Below are positions 16,758 through 26,136 of a stretch of DNA of 52,663 bases, one piece after another. Every line of letters begins with the position of its first letter. The stretch's first letter is position 1. A model generated the notes under the pieces. That model worked only from the letters and a program-made list of their open reading frames with translations. It ran no database searches and was not told the DNA's origin. The stretch lies in NCBI RefSeq assembly GCF_965644225.1, contig NZ_CBFFRJ010000019.1, positions 1 to 52,663 on the forward strand. The letters are read 5' to 3'. The stretch comes from CBFFRJ01 sp965644225. Its GTDB lineage: Bacteria > Pseudomonadota > Gammaproteobacteria > Enterobacterales > Enterobacteriaceae. The position numbers were made by a program, and so were the translations under genes.

Positions 16758-17345
16758 CTAAATTTTGTCCTGCGTCTGTAGCGCTTTTTTTACCGCGCCG
16801 AGCATCTCATCAGAAAGTGGGGAACTGGCCGTTGCGCGGGCGAGGGTCAGGCCGCCAATCAACATCGCCAGTTGTACCAGCGCCTGCTCCCGGCGTTCGC
16901 TTTCATCTTCACACTCTGACACCGACTCCAGGCGTTGCAGCATATTGGTTACCCCATTGAGGTAAACCGCGCAGATTTTTTTGTCCGCATCTTCACGCGC
17001 AACATCGCTGGCTAACGCCGTCACCGGACACCCTTCTCCGGCACCGTCCCGGTGGGAGCCCGACAGGTAAAACTCTGCCAGGGTTGCCAGATTATTGCAG
17101 CCAGGCTGCTGGCTCAGTGTCTGCCAGCGGGCGGCTGACTCCTCAAGCGCTTGCTGGCTGGCAATGGCGACGAGTTCATCTTTGGAGGCGAAATGGCCGT
17201 AAAACCCGCCATGGGTTAAGCCAGCGGCGGCCATCAGATCGTTGAGGCTGACCCCGGTGATACCGCGTTCACGAAAAAGCCGTGATGAGACCTGGATAAT
17301 CTCTTCGCGATTACGCTCCATTTGCTGTTTTGATACTCGGGCCAT
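16758..17345 (-). CDS. TetR/AcrR-family regulator
   Basis: 195-residue repressor type. The N-terminal helix-turn-helix is at residues 28-50 (VSLNDLMAAAGLTHGGFYGHF), in a tail-to-tail arrangement typical of TetR, and the C-terminal ligand domain follows. AGGAGAAGGTA just before the ATG is a strong ribosome binding site. It stands beside the oxidoreductase cluster (17425-21619); the inverted repeat at 18498-18518 between the two divergent oxidoreductase genes is a candidate operator. The ligand is unknown, often an electrophile or small aldehyde for TetR regulators beside aldo/keto reductase and OYE genes. Confidence 0.85.
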   Translation of the reverse strand: MARVSKQQMERNREEIIQVSSRLFRERGITGVSLNDLMAAAGLTHGGFYGHFASKDELVAIASQQALEESAARWQTLSQQPGCNNLATLAEFYLSGSHRDGAGEGCPVTALASDVAREDADKKICAVYLNGVTNMLQRLESVSECEDESERREQALVQLAMLIGGLTLARATASSPLSDEMLGAVKKALQTQDKI

Positions 17346-17424
17346 TACCTTCTCCTGACTTAGTCGGGCATTATCTTAGGGCATGGAAAATGCATACTCA
17401 ACCGATGATGCCCGTTGCGGCCAA

Positions 17425-18474
17425 TCAGGCCTTCGGTGGATACGCGCGGAGCATGCCGCTGTTTTCGCCGCCCTGAGCGCGCGGCAGGGTACCGGCGATT
17501 TGCTCGTGCGGCGTCCCATAGGTGACAGCACTTTCGGCATCCAGCAGTGCCACCTGTGAATCACTCAGCGTCACATCCAGCGCCAGTAAGGTGTCGTTAA
17601 GTTGCGCGACGGTGCGGGAGCCGAGTACCGGGATAAGGCTGGTGCTGGCGCGCTCAGCTTTGTATCTGAGCTAGGCGATAGCGACCTGTACCGGCAGGAC
17701 TTGCAGCTCCTGGGCGATAACGAAGATCCTGTCCAGCAGCCCGGTGCCTTCTTCTTTACGCACCAGCCGGCCTGCGAACCCGGTCAGACGGCCTTCATTG
17801 CTTTTGCGGTATTTGCCCGTCAGCAGACCGCCGCCCAGCGGCGACCACAGGGTGGCGGCCAGCCCCAGCGCCTCGGCCATCGGCAGCAGTTCGCGCTCTG
17901 CGGTGCGCTGGGCGAGGCTGTACTCCACCTGGATCCCGGCGATGCGCGACCAGCCGCGCAGTTCCGCTATCGTTTCGGCGCGGGCAATTCGCCAGGCGGG
18001 GAAGTTTGATAATCCGGCATAGAGAATTTTGCCTGAGCGCACCAGGTCATCGAATGCCCGCACAATCTCTTCCAGCGGCGTTAACTGGTCGTCGAAGTGC
18101 GCCCACAGCAGATCGATGCGATCGGTATTAAGCCGTTTCAGGCTCTGCTCCACCGAGGAAATCATATTCTTGCGGCTGTTGCCGGTACCAGAGATGCTCG
18201 CTCCGGCTGCGGCCCCCAGCGTATATTTTGTCGCGACCACAAAGTGGTCACGTTCAGCGGCGATAAATTCGCCCACCATCTGTTCTGACTGACCAAACTG
18301 GTAGGAATCCGCGGTATCGATAAAGTTGCCGCCCGCGGCGATATAGCGGTCAAACACCTGCTTTGCTTCGGCTTTTTCAGAGCCATAGCCCCAGCCAGTA
18401 CCAAAATTCCCTGTACCCAGCGCCAGTTCGGAAACCCGCAAACCGGTGTTACGACCAAAGGTAGTGTATTTCAT
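17425..18474 (-). pseudogene. Aldo/keto reductase, interrupted by an in-frame amber codon
   Basis: The frame from the ATG at 18474 (AAGG upstream; MKYTTFGRNTGLRV) to a TGA at 17425 reads as one aldo/keto reductase of about 349 residues, with one TAG at 17671-17673. Before the TAG it has the Asp and Tyr of DTADSY, the Lys of ATKY and the His of LWAHFDD. After it the same frame gives LIPVLGSRTVAQLNDTL, the family's NADPH-binding end. The TAG sits where the family usually has Trp (QVAIA-W-LR): one G-to-A change in TGG. The sequence is CCTAG, the expected product of deamination at a CCTGG Dcm site. A read-through product from suppression cannot be excluded. Confidence 0.85.
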
Positions 18475-18497
18475 TGCGTAGCCTTTTAAATGTTGGT

Positions 18498-18518
18498 TGA
18501 CATTTATTATATATGTCA
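18498..18518. promoter_or_regulatory. Inverted repeat between divergent oxidoreductase genes
   Basis: TGACAT-(9 bases)-ATGTCA lies in the 106-bp promoter region between the aldo/keto reductase and SDR genes. The arms frame a TATAAT on the minus strand (18511-18506) that could serve the reductase. A 21-bp symmetric site suits the TetR regulator at 16758, but this is inferred. Confidence 0.4.
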
Positions 18519-18580
18519 TTCATCATCTATAAAAGCAAGCATGTTTACTTTTCACCCACCAAACTGAGATGAGAGCCGAA

Positions 18581-19372
18581 ATGACCCTGACTCCTGCTGT
18601 TCTGATAACCGGTGCCTCTTCCGGCATTGGCGCTGTTTATGCTCAACGTTTTGCTGCGCGAGGGCACAACCTTGTGCTGGTCGCCCGCGATGTCTCCCGT
18701 CTGGAAGCCCTGGCTGAACGTCTTCGTACGCAATTTGCCATCGCGGTGGATATCCTGGCGGCGGATCTGACTCAGCCAGTGGATGTTGAGCGCGTGGCGC
18801 AACGATTACGCGACGACCAGCAGATTGGCATTCTGGTCAATAATGCCGGTATGAGCCTGTCGGGGACCTTTGCCACTCAGACCTCCGCGGATATCAACCG
18901 GCTGCTGGCGGTGAACCTGTCTGCGGTTGTCACCCTGGCCCATGCCATTGCCCCACGCCTGGCAACGGCGGGCGAGGGAGCCATTATCAATATCAGCTCC
19001 GTGGTCGGGCTGGCTCCGGAATTTGGGATGACGGTATATGGCGCAAGCAAAGCGTTTCTGCTGTTCCTCTCTCAGGGGTTGAGTCTTGAACTCGGGAGCA
19101 GCGGAGTCTACGTGCAGGCCGTGCTGCCCGCCGCCACCCGCACTGAGATCTGGCAGCGTTCCGGCGTGGATGTCGACACGCTCAGCGGGGTTATGGATGT
19201 CGAAGAGCTGGTGGATGCGGCTCTGGTGGGCTTTGATCGCCGTGAAGCTGTCACCATTCCACCGCTGCATAACGAACAGCAATGGATCAGTTTTAATCAG
19301 GCCCGCCAGGCGATGCTACCCGAATTCCGTCAGGAACATCCGGCTGCGCGTTATCTGAATACCAGCGAATAA
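18581..19372 (+). CDS. Short-chain dehydrogenase/reductase
   Basis: Classical SDR of about 263 residues with a Rossmann fold. The coenzyme motif TGASSGIG is at about residues 10-17, NNAG near 86, the catalytic Tyr-Lys pair in YGASK near 152, and a C-terminal substrate segment. I choose the ATG at 18581 (GAGAG five bases upstream) over the in-frame ATG at 18569, which has no such site. It is the first gene of a likely oxidoreductase operon reading into the OYE and MDR genes. The substrate is unknown. Confidence 0.85.
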   Translation: MTLTPAVLITGASSGIGAVYAQRFAARGHNLVLVARDVSRLEALAERLRTQFAIAVDILAADLTQPVDVERVAQRLRDDQQIGILVNNAGMSLSGTFATQTSADINRLLAVNLSAVVTLAHAIAPRLATAGEGAIINISSVVGLAPEFGMTVYGASKAFLLFLSQGLSLELGSSGVYVQAVLPAATRTEIWQRSGVDVDTLSGVMDVEELVDAALVGFDRREAVTIPPLHNEQQWISFNQARQAMLPEFRQEHPAARYLNTSE

Positions 19373-19434
19373 AAACCGTTCGCCTGCGCGAACATCAGTG
19401 CCTCAATCAGGCCCAAAGACAGGAAGGTATCACT

Positions 19435-20541
19435 ATGTCTGACTCGACGCTTTTTACCCCGTTTTCACTCAAAGGACTGACGCTGCCCAACCGCATCGTG
19501 ATGGCGCCAATGACCCGTGGCATGGCGCCGGATGGCGTGCCCGGTGAGGCTAATGCGCAATATTACCGCCGCCGTGCCGAAGGGGCCGTTGGCCTGATCC
19601 TGACCGAGGGCACGGTGGTCAATCGTCCGGCATCACGGAATATGCCTGGCATTCCGTTCTTCCATGGCGAGCAGGCCCTGGCGGGATGGCAACAGGTGGC
19701 TGACGCCGTGCATGCGGCAGGCGGACGTATCGGGCCGCAACTCTGGCATACCGGCTCAACGCGTGCCGGGGAGTGGCAGCCGGATGCGCCGGTTGAAAGT
19801 CCTTCCGGGCTGGTCGGGCCGGATGACCCGCGCGGTGTGGCCATGAGTGAAGAAGACATTGCCGACACCGTAGCGGCGTTTGCTCAGGCAGCTGCAGATG
19901 CAAAACGTCTTGGCTTTGACACCCTGGAACTGCACGGCGCTCATGGCTACCTGATTGACCAGTTCTTCTGGTCCGGCACCAATAAACGCAGCGACGCCTG
20001 GGGCGGAGCCACCATCGGCCAGCGCGCCCGCTTTGCCGCAGAAGTCGTGCGGGCAGTGCGCGCCGCCGTGGGGCCAGAGTTTCCCCTGATCCTGCGGGTC
20101 AGCCAGTGGAAACAGCAGGACTATGCCGCGCGTCTGGCAAATTCTCCTGAAGAAATGGCGGCCTAGTTATCCCCGCTGGTCGAGGCGGGTGTGGATATCC
20201 TGCACTGTTCGCAACGCCGCTTCCAGGAGCCTGAATTCCCGGATATTGACGGCAGCGAAGGGCTGAATTTTGCCGGATGGGCCAAAAAAGTGACGGGGGC
20301 AGCAACCATCAGCGTCGGATCTGTAGGGCTGGCGGATGATTTCTTTGGCGCCTTTGGCGGCCAGGGGGCAGGAACGACGGTGCTGGATAACCTCTACGCC
20401 CGCATGGAGCGTGAAGAATTTGATCTGATAGCCGTAGGGCGCGCGCTGTTATCTGATGCCCGCTGGGCTCAGAAAGTACAAGCCGGGCAGACTGACGCCC
20501 TGCATGGGTTTAACGCAGCGGACCTGGCATCGCTGGTATAG
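19435..20541 (+). pseudogene. Old-yellow-enzyme oxidoreductase, interrupted by an in-frame amber codon
   Basis: FMN-dependent NADH:flavin oxidoreductase. The N-terminal part (MSDSTLFTPFSLKGLTLPNR, MAPMTR, HGAHGYLIDQFF) is intact up to a TAG at 20164-20166 (residue 244). Reading on in the same frame gives GVDILHCSQRRF, GWAKKVTG, SVGLADDFF and GRALLSDARW, the expected C-terminal half, to the TAG-independent stop at 20541. So the full length would be about 368 residues with one nonsense codon. It stands in CCTAG, again the product of a CCTGG change, and the position is compatible with Trp. The SDR gene precedes it; the MDR gene follows 34 bp later. Confidence 0.85.
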
Positions 20542-20575
20542 CGCCGGGTTATCTTGCCAGTCAGCAGGTAGAAAG

Positions 20576-21619
20576 ATGATGAATACAAAAGCTGTCGCCT
20601 CATCCCCAACGATGAAAGCCTTGCTGCTTAAGGGCTATGGTGGCCTGAAGAGCCTCGATTTTGACAGTATTCCCCGCCCGACCATAGGGGCAGACGAAAT
20701 CCTGGTGCAGGTGCATGCCGTGGGGTTGAATCCCATTGACACCATGATCCCAAAAGGGATGTTTAAGCCGGTGCTCAAATTCCGGTTACCTGCGGTGATG
20801 GGAAGCGATCTTGCGGGCGTGGTGGTAGAAACCGGCTCTGCGGTCACGCGGTTTAAAGCGGGCGATGCCGTATTTGCCAGTGTATTCGATTCACAGGCGG
20901 GTTCACTGGCTGAATATGTGGCGGTGCCGGAGCATGCGGCAGCGTTAAAACCTGAACGACTGGATTTCGTGCAGGCCGCATCTTTGCCGATGGTGGCGCT
21001 GACCTCATGGCAGGCGTTTACTGAACGCACCACCCTTAGCCCCGGAGATAACGTCTTTATTCCTGCCGGTTCCGGTGGAATAGGCTCCGTAGCCATTCAA
21101 CTGGCGAAATATCTTGGTGCAACGGTGGCGACAACCACCAGTGCTGCCAATGCCGGGTGGGTAAAAGCTCTGGGTGCCGATGAGGTGATTGATTACCGGC
21201 AGCAGCAGTTTGCCGATGTTCTCAGTCACTACGATATCGTGTTGGGTACGGTCAGAGGCGACGGCAATGAAAAAGCGCTGAGAATACTCAAACCACAGGG
21301 CAAGCTTATCTCGCTGACTGGCCCGCTCGATGCGGCCTTTGCCCGCCAGCGGGGAATGAATTTTCTGCTGCGCGGCATCATCGGGTTGCTCAGCAGACGC
21401 ATGATGAAGCTGGCGGAAAAACATCAGATTGATTATTCATTTCTGTTTATTCGTGCCGATGGTCAACAACTGGCAGAGATTGCCGGGCTGATCGACGCAG
21501 GTCATATCAGGCCGGTGATTGATAGCGTTTTTCCTTTTGCTGACAGCAAAGCGGCGCTGGACTATCTGGCGCAAGGGCATGCTAAGGGAAAAGTCGTGGT
21601 GACCCTGTCAGAACCCTGA
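20576..21619 (+). CDS. Zinc-free medium-chain reductase (quinone/enone reductase type)
   Basis: 347-residue member of the medium-chain dehydrogenase/reductase family, cytoplasmic, NADPH-dependent. AGSGGIGSVAIQLAKYLGA near residues 162-180 is the nucleotide-binding loop, and the catalytic Zn ligands of alcohol dehydrogenases are missing, as in quinone oxidoreductases. I start at ATG 20576 with AGG upstream; a longer frame from 20456 overlaps the OYE gene and adds 40 residues without family likeness. A second ATG follows at 20579. It is the end of the oxidoreductase cluster and ends 37 bp before a terminator. Confidence 0.85.
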   Translation: MMNTKAVASSPTMKALLLKGYGGLKSLDFDSIPRPTIGADEILVQVHAVGLNPIDTMIPKGMFKPVLKFRLPAVMGSDLAGVVVETGSAVTRFKAGDAVFASVFDSQAGSLAEYVAVPEHAAALKPERLDFVQAASLPMVALTSWQAFTERTTLSPGDNVFIPAGSGGIGSVAIQLAKYLGATVATTTSAANAGWVKALGADEVIDYRQQQFADVLSHYDIVLGTVRGDGNEKALRILKPQGKLISLTGPLDAAFARQRGMNFLLRGIIGLLSRRMMKLAEKHQIDYSFLFIRADGQQLAEIAGLIDAGHIRPVIDSVFPFADSKAALDYLAQGHAKGKVVVTLSEP

Positions 21620-21656
21620 GATTTTTATCCAGGCAGCCATCCTGAGAAGCGAAGAC

Positions 21657-21685
21657 AGTAAAGGGCAGAATATCTGCCCTTTACT
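21657..21685. terminator. Bidirectional terminator
   Basis: Perfect 13-bp stem AGTAAAGGGCAGA (21657-21669) with TCTGCCCTTTACT (21673-21685) and a three-base loop between the convergent MDR and GH1 genes. The T content on each side is modest. Confidence 0.7.
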
Positions 21686-21692
21686 CGATCAT

Positions 21693-23162
21693 TTAGCTCA
21701 GGTCTTCACCGTTTGAGGCGATGACCTTTTTATACCAGCCAAAACTCTTCTTGCGCGCACGTTTGAGCGTTCCGTTGCCCATATCATCCTGATCGACATA
21801 GATAAACCCATAGCGCTTGGACATTTGCGACGTACTGGCGCTGATCATATCGATAGGTCCCCACCAGGTGTAACCGAACAGGTTTACGCCATCGGCAATC
21901 GCCTCCTGCATTTGCTCAATATGCAGACGTAAATAATCGATACGATAATCGTCCTGAACCATGCCTTCGCTGTCTGGCACATCGACAGCGCCCAGCCCGT
22001 TTTCTGCCACAAACAGTGGTTTCTGATAACGGTCATACAGTTGATTCAGCGCCAGGCGCAGCCCTTGCGGGTCGATTTGCCATCCCCAGTCACTCTCCGG
22101 CAGATGTGGGTTACGGATCCCGCCGGTGATCAGGTTGCCTTTCACGCCCTGCAGCTTCTGCGGATGTGCGCTGATGGTGCTGGACATGTAATAGCTGAAC
22201 GACACAAAGTCTACCGGGTACTGGCGCAGGATCTCGTCATCGCCGCGCGCTTTCTCCAGAACCACCCCTTTTGCGGCAAACATTCTGTCCGACCAGGCCG
22301 GATAGGCGCCGCGAGCCTGAACGTCGCTGAAGAACAGCGACACGCGCTGGGCTTCTTCACATGCCTGAAGATCGTCCGGATGGCAGGTGTGCGGGTAGAG
22401 GATCTGGTAGCTGATCATACAGCCTACCTGTGAGCCGGGGATAATCTCATGGCAGGCTTTGGTGGCCAGCGCGCTGGCGACAAACTGATGGTGCGCCCCC
22501 TGATATTTCGCCTGTTCCAGGGCCGGGTGATCCTCTTCAATGACCCCCACGCTGACATAGGGATGGTGCTTCACGCAGTTGATCTCGTTGAAGGTCATCC
22601 AGTATTTCACTTTTTTGCGATAACGCTGGAACACGGTCGTGGCAAAGCGCAGGTAAAAATCAATAATCTGGCGGTTTGGCCAGCCGCCGTACTCGGTGAC
22701 CAGCGTCAGCGGCATCTCATAGTGCGACAAAGACACCACCGGTTCGATATTGTGGCGACGTAAGGTATCAAAAACACGATCGTAAAAGGCCAGACCGGCT
22801 TCATTCGGCGTGGTTTCATCCCCGCGTGGGAACAGGCGTGTCAAGGCAATCGACATGCGAAAACATTTAAAACCCATCTCGGCAAACAGGGCGATATCTT
22901 CTTCATAATGATGATAGAAATCGTTGCCCCGGCGTTTGGGGTAGTATTTTTTACTGTCCGGGTTTTGTGCTTCGGCGACCTGGGCGTGGGTCATCCCTGC
23001 CCACTGATCGAGCCAGCGTTCTTTGGGCGCGGTGTTATCAAAAATAAACACATCGGAAGCAGACAGCCCTTTGCCGTCAACATCATGTGCCCCTTCCAGT
23101 TGGTTGGCGGCGGTTGCACCGCCCCACAAAAAGTCTTGCGGAAATGATTTAGAAAAAGTCAC
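21693..23162 (-). CDS. 6-phospho-beta-glucosidase (GH1)
   Basis: 489-residue cytoplasmic glycosidase that hydrolyses the phosphorylated beta-glucosides made by the PTS permease next to it. The acid/base Glu is in TFNEIN (near residue 180) and the nucleophile Glu in VAENGLGA (near residue 380); SKRYGFIYVD and RKKSFGWYKKVIASNG mark the phospho-specific C-terminus shared with BglA. The start is GTG with a strong GGGGGAG close upstream. It follows the EII gene with a gap of 10 bp. The closest familiar protein is E. coli BglA, so I leave the symbol empty. Confidence 0.92.
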   Translation of the reverse strand: MTFSKSFPQDFLWGGATAANQLEGAHDVDGKGLSASDVFIFDNTAPKERWLDQWAGMTHAQVAEAQNPDSKKYYPKRRGNDFYHHYEEDIALFAEMGFKCFRMSIALTRLFPRGDETTPNEAGLAFYDRVFDTLRRHNIEPVVSLSHYEMPLTLVTEYGGWPNRQIIDFYLRFATTVFQRYRKKVKYWMTFNEINCVKHHPYVSVGVIEEDHPALEQAKYQGAHHQFVASALATKACHEIIPGSQVGCMISYQILYPHTCHPDDLQACEEAQRVSLFFSDVQARGAYPAWSDRMFAAKGVVLEKARGDDEILRQYPVDFVSFSYYMSSTISAHPQKLQGVKGNLITGGIRNPHLPESDWGWQIDPQGLRLALNQLYDRYQKPLFVAENGLGAVDVPDSEGMVQDDYRIDYLRLHIEQMQEAIADGVNLFGYTWWGPIDMISASTSQMSKRYGFIYVDQDDMGNGTLKRARKKSFGWYKKVIASNGEDLS

Positions 23163-23172
23163 TAACTCCCCC

Positions 23173-25089
23173 TTACACAGCCACGGCTGTCAGTTGCAAA
23201 AATGGCGCGCGTGCTTCCACACGTTCATGAGAAATTGGGCTGATATCGCCGTAGTTTTCGGTATTGGTCACAATCACAATGATGCTGGGATCGATGTTCT
23301 CCGCATGCAGGGCATCAAGGTCGAAACTGATAAGCGGTTGCCCAACGGTCACGGTTTGCCCGTCCTCAACATGGCGGGTAAAGCCCCGGCCATTCAGTTT
23401 GACGGTATCGATCCCAATATGGATAAGCACTTCGGTCCCGGATTCACTTTCCAGCGTGATGGCGTGATTGGTGGCAAAAACAGAGCCGACCTGGCCATTA
23501 ACCGGCGACAGCAGCTCGCCGTTGACCGGTACAATCGCCACTCCTTTGCCAAAGACTTCGTCGGCAAAAACCGGATCGCTCAGCTCACTCAGCGGGGTGA
23601 GCTGCCCGTCTGCAGGGGCAAAGAGCTGAGTCTCTGCGTGGCGGGTCTTAGCCTGAGAGGGCAGATTTCCGCTTTGCGGCTGTAGCGTGACAGCAGGAGA
23701 TCCCATCGCCGTCGATTCACCCGCTCCAGCAGGGCTGCTTTCCTGATTTTCCTCAAACCCAAGCACCAGGGTGAGCAGGGTCGCGGCGGCAAAGGCCAGC
23801 GCCATACTCGCCAGCGCCCAGCCAAAGCCAGCGCCAGCCAGCGCAGGCAGACCAGAGAGACCGCTCAGAGCGTAGGCATAAGCCTTCACGCCCATGGTCA
23901 TGGCCAGGCAGCCCCCCAGCGCACCGCCAATAAGTGCCGCGGCAAAGGGCTTTTTCAGGCGAATGTTTACGCCGTACATAGCGGGTTCGGAAACGCCCAT
24001 CAGGGCGCTGAAGGAGGTGGAGAGCGCCAGCGATTTGGTTTTTTTATTCCGCGAACGCAGGAACACGCCAAAAGCGGCTCCGGCCTGACCAAAATTGGCG
24101 ACAAAAAACATCGGCTTGATGGGGTCAAACCCCAGGCGGGTAATGTTGTTGATCATAATCGGCACCAGCACATAGTGCATGCCGGTAATAATCATCAGCG
24201 ACAGCGTGCCGCCGACGATAATACCCGCCAGTGGACCCATATTTTCAACCAGCCAGATAATGCCGCCTGAGAGCGCATTACCGGCAAAAATACCGGCCGG
24301 GCCAATCAGAATCAGCATCACCGGGGCCACAATCATCAGACTGAGCAGCGGGGAAAACATCATTCGGACAGACGTCGGGATAATGCGGTTAAAGAAACGC
24401 TCGACGAAGCTCAACACCCAAACGGAAAGAATGATCGGAATCACCGAGTTGGCATAAGAGACCACGGAGACGGTCAGGCCAGCAAAGGCCACCGGCTCTC
24501 CCGAGCGGAACAATGTGGAGAGCGTTGGATGAAACAGGGTGGCGGCCAGCGCTACCGAGAGATAGGGGTTAGCGCCGAATTTCAGACCGGCGCTGAATGC
24601 CAGAACCATCGGCATAAAATAAAACACGCCATCGCTGATGACCGTCATTATTTGATAAGTCTGATTGGTCGCGGTCACCCAGCCAAAGGTAATAAACAGC
24701 GACAGCAAACCTTTCAGAATACCCGCGCCCGCAATTGCCGGAATAATGGGCGAGAAAATGCCGGAAATAATCTCGAAGGCGAGAGAGACCGGATTTTTTC
24801 TTTTTGTCTCCGGTTCTTGCGCTGCGGCGTTGGCGGATCCCAGAGACGGTATTTCATCCTGTATCGCATGTAATACCTGGGTGACCTTATTGCCGATGAT
24901 GACCTGGAACTGATCGCCGGAAAGATTAACGCCCATCACGCCATCGACCTGCATCAGCGCGTCCCGGTCTGGTTTGTCATTATCTTTGAGACTAAACCTT
25001 AAGCGGGTAATACAGTGAAAAGCGGAATTAATATTAGAAGCGCCGCCAACAAGCTCAATAATTCGGCGCGCAGTGTGTTGATAATCCAC
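23173..25089 (-). CDS. bglF: PTS beta-glucoside transporter, EIIBCA
   Basis: Membrane permease-kinase that imports and phosphorylates aryl-beta-glucosides. Domain order is IIB (residues 1-90; phospho-Cys in AFHCITRLRF), IIC (about 110-450, eight or more helices) and IIA (about 490-630; the phospho-His in LIHIGIDTVKL). I start at GTG 25089 (DYQHTARRIIELVGG, GGAG nine bases upstream); a frame from 25131 adds 14 residues and cuts into the antiterminator leader. The order EIIB-C-A in one chain matches BglF. The upstream RAT site shows BglG-type control. It lies between bglG and the GH1 gene. Confidence 0.92.
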   Translation of the reverse strand: MDYQHTARRIIELVGGASNINSAFHCITRLRFSLKDNDKPDRDALMQVDGVMGVNLSGDQFQVIIGNKVTQVLHAIQDEIPSLGSANAAAQEPETKRKNPVSLAFEIISGIFSPIIPAIAGAGILKGLLSLFITFGWVTATNQTYQIMTVISDGVFYFMPMVLAFSAGLKFGANPYLSVALAATLFHPTLSTLFRSGEPVAFAGLTVSVVSYANSVIPIILSVWVLSFVERFFNRIIPTSVRMMFSPLLSLMIVAPVMLILIGPAGIFAGNALSGGIIWLVENMGPLAGIIVGGTLSLMIITGMHYVLVPIMINNITRLGFDPIKPMFFVANFGQAGAAFGVFLRSRNKKTKSLALSTSFSALMGVSEPAMYGVNIRLKKPFAAALIGGALGGCLAMTMGVKAYAYALSGLSGLPALAGAGFGWALASMALAFAAATLLTLVLGFEENQESSPAGAGESTAMGSPAVTLQPQSGNLPSQAKTRHAETQLFAPADGQLTPLSELSDPVFADEVFGKGVAIVPVNGELLSPVNGQVGSVFATNHAITLESESGTEVLIHIGIDTVKLNGRGFTRHVEDGQTVTVGQPLISFDLDALHAENIDPSIIVIVTNTENYGDISPISHERVEARAPFLQLTAVAV

Positions 25090-25168
25090 GGTCTGATTCT
25101 CCAGAATAAAGGCAATAAAATGCCTGTTCACAATTGCCGGTTTTCACCGGACAGGTTGCTTCCTCTGG

Positions 25169-25196
25169 GGTTTGCCTGATTAAACAGTAACAAGCC
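25169..25196 (-). promoter_or_regulatory. BglG-type antiterminator (RAT) before the EII gene
   Basis: On the minus strand it reads GGCTTGTTACTG, then seven bases, then CAGGCAAACC, a near-perfect match to the ribonucleic antiterminator of bgl operons. It starts at the TAG of bglG. A possible terminator follows in the leader (AGGCA/TGCCT, then TTTATT), ahead of the EII start at 25089. BglG bound here would let transcription run on. Confidence 0.75.
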
Positions 25197-26041
25197 TATA
25201 TGGAATTGCTTTGACGGTTAATCACGTTCCCGATATGCACCGTCAGGTATAACTTCTCTGAACTACTCATGGTATGGCTGTAGTTTTTGGCGACAAATTC
25301 ACTGATCGCCTGCACACAGCCCAGGGTTTTTTCATAACGCTTCGGCATCTGCTCAAAGAGTTCTGCATCATCATTATTCAAAATTTCACCGGCCATAACG
25401 CGCTGGGCAAAAAATTTCAGATGCATAACAAAACGCTGATAATTCAGGCTCTGTTCATCGATGCTGACTGCAAACCAATACTTAACAATATTCTGTATCT
25501 GAAAAATAAGGCGCGTCATTTCCATAACCTGCCCGTCAGGGACGTTCACCGACGCATTCACAATATGCAACGCAATGCTGCATGCTTCGGCATCCGGGAG
25601 CAGTTGCCCGGTACGGGAGGCGATCAGCGCCAGCGCCTGTCGCCCGACCAGATACTCTTTGCGGTATAACTGGCGAACTTCCCACTCCAGCGGGTTATGG
25701 ATTTCCTGCCCTTCAAGATGCCGTTTCAGGGCAAAATGAAGGTGGTCAGCGAGGGAAACATACAGCACGTCGCTGACCGCATGGCTTAAGGTGTTTCTGG
25801 CAAGGGTGATGATGTCATCGGTCAGTTGAATGACTTCAACCGGAACCTCATTGAGTAAAACCTTAAACCGATCGGCGATCGTGTTATCGTCCAGGCGGAA
25901 GGTTTTCTCAACGTTACGCTCATTCACCACATCCCCGACTTTGGCATTGAATCCCAGACCTCGCCCGGTCAGGATGCATTCAGCGCCGCTGGCATCGGAA
26001 ACACTGACGACATTATTATTCAGGATCTGTTTTATCAGCAT
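25196..26041 (-). CDS. bglG: BglG-family antiterminator
   Basis: 281-residue RNA-binding regulator. The co-antiterminator domain is at residues 1-55 (ILNNNVVSVSDASGAECILTGRGLGF), followed by two PRD domains with His such as HLHFALKRH and HIVNASVNV, targets of EII-dependent phosphorylation. I start at the ATG at 26041: GGAG lies seven bases upstream, and the longer frame from 26134 runs through the leader hairpin. It acts on its own leader (26063-26136) and on the site before the EII gene. The stop is TAG. Confidence 0.92.
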   Translation of the reverse strand: MLIKQILNNNVVSVSDASGAECILTGRGLGFNAKVGDVVNERNVEKTFRLDDNTIADRFKVLLNEVPVEVIQLTDDIITLARNTLSHAVSDVLYVSLADHLHFALKRHLEGQEIHNPLEWEVRQLYRKEYLVGRQALALIASRTGQLLPDAEACSIALHIVNASVNVPDGQVMEMTRLIFQIQNIVKYWFAVSIDEQSLNYQRFVMHLKFFAQRVMAGEILNNDDAELFEQMPKRYEKTLGCVQAISEFVAKNYSHTMSSSEKLYLTVHIGNVINRQSNSI

Positions 26042-26062
26042 CGCCAACTCCAGAAAGCAAAA

Positions 26063-26136
26063 CGGGCAAAACGTAAACGCAGCCACAGAGTCTCCTCTGG
26101 CTGTATTTATGTTTTGCCCGCCGAACGGTAACAAGC
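26063..26136 (-). promoter_or_regulatory. bglG leader: RAT site with overlapping terminator
   Basis: On the minus strand the RAT (26136-26111) reads GCTTGTTACCGTTCGGCG then GGCAAAAC. Its 3' arm CGGGCAAAAC is also the first arm of a long terminator stem with GTTTTGCCCG (26120-26111 with 26072-26063). Inside are ACAGCCAGAG and CTCTGTGGCTG arms. BglG binding would favour the RAT hairpin and prevent the terminator, the known bgl mechanism. Confidence 0.85.

Noticed and set aside
17671..20166. UAG recoded as Trp throughout the genome
   Set aside because: TAG is also the natural stop of bglG (25196) and the IprA-like gene (9727), so it works as stop here; loss by mutation is simpler.
23023..23685. 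220-codon plus-strand frame opposite the PTS/GH1 junction
   Set aside because: It crosses two well-supported genes on the other strand and shows no family pattern.
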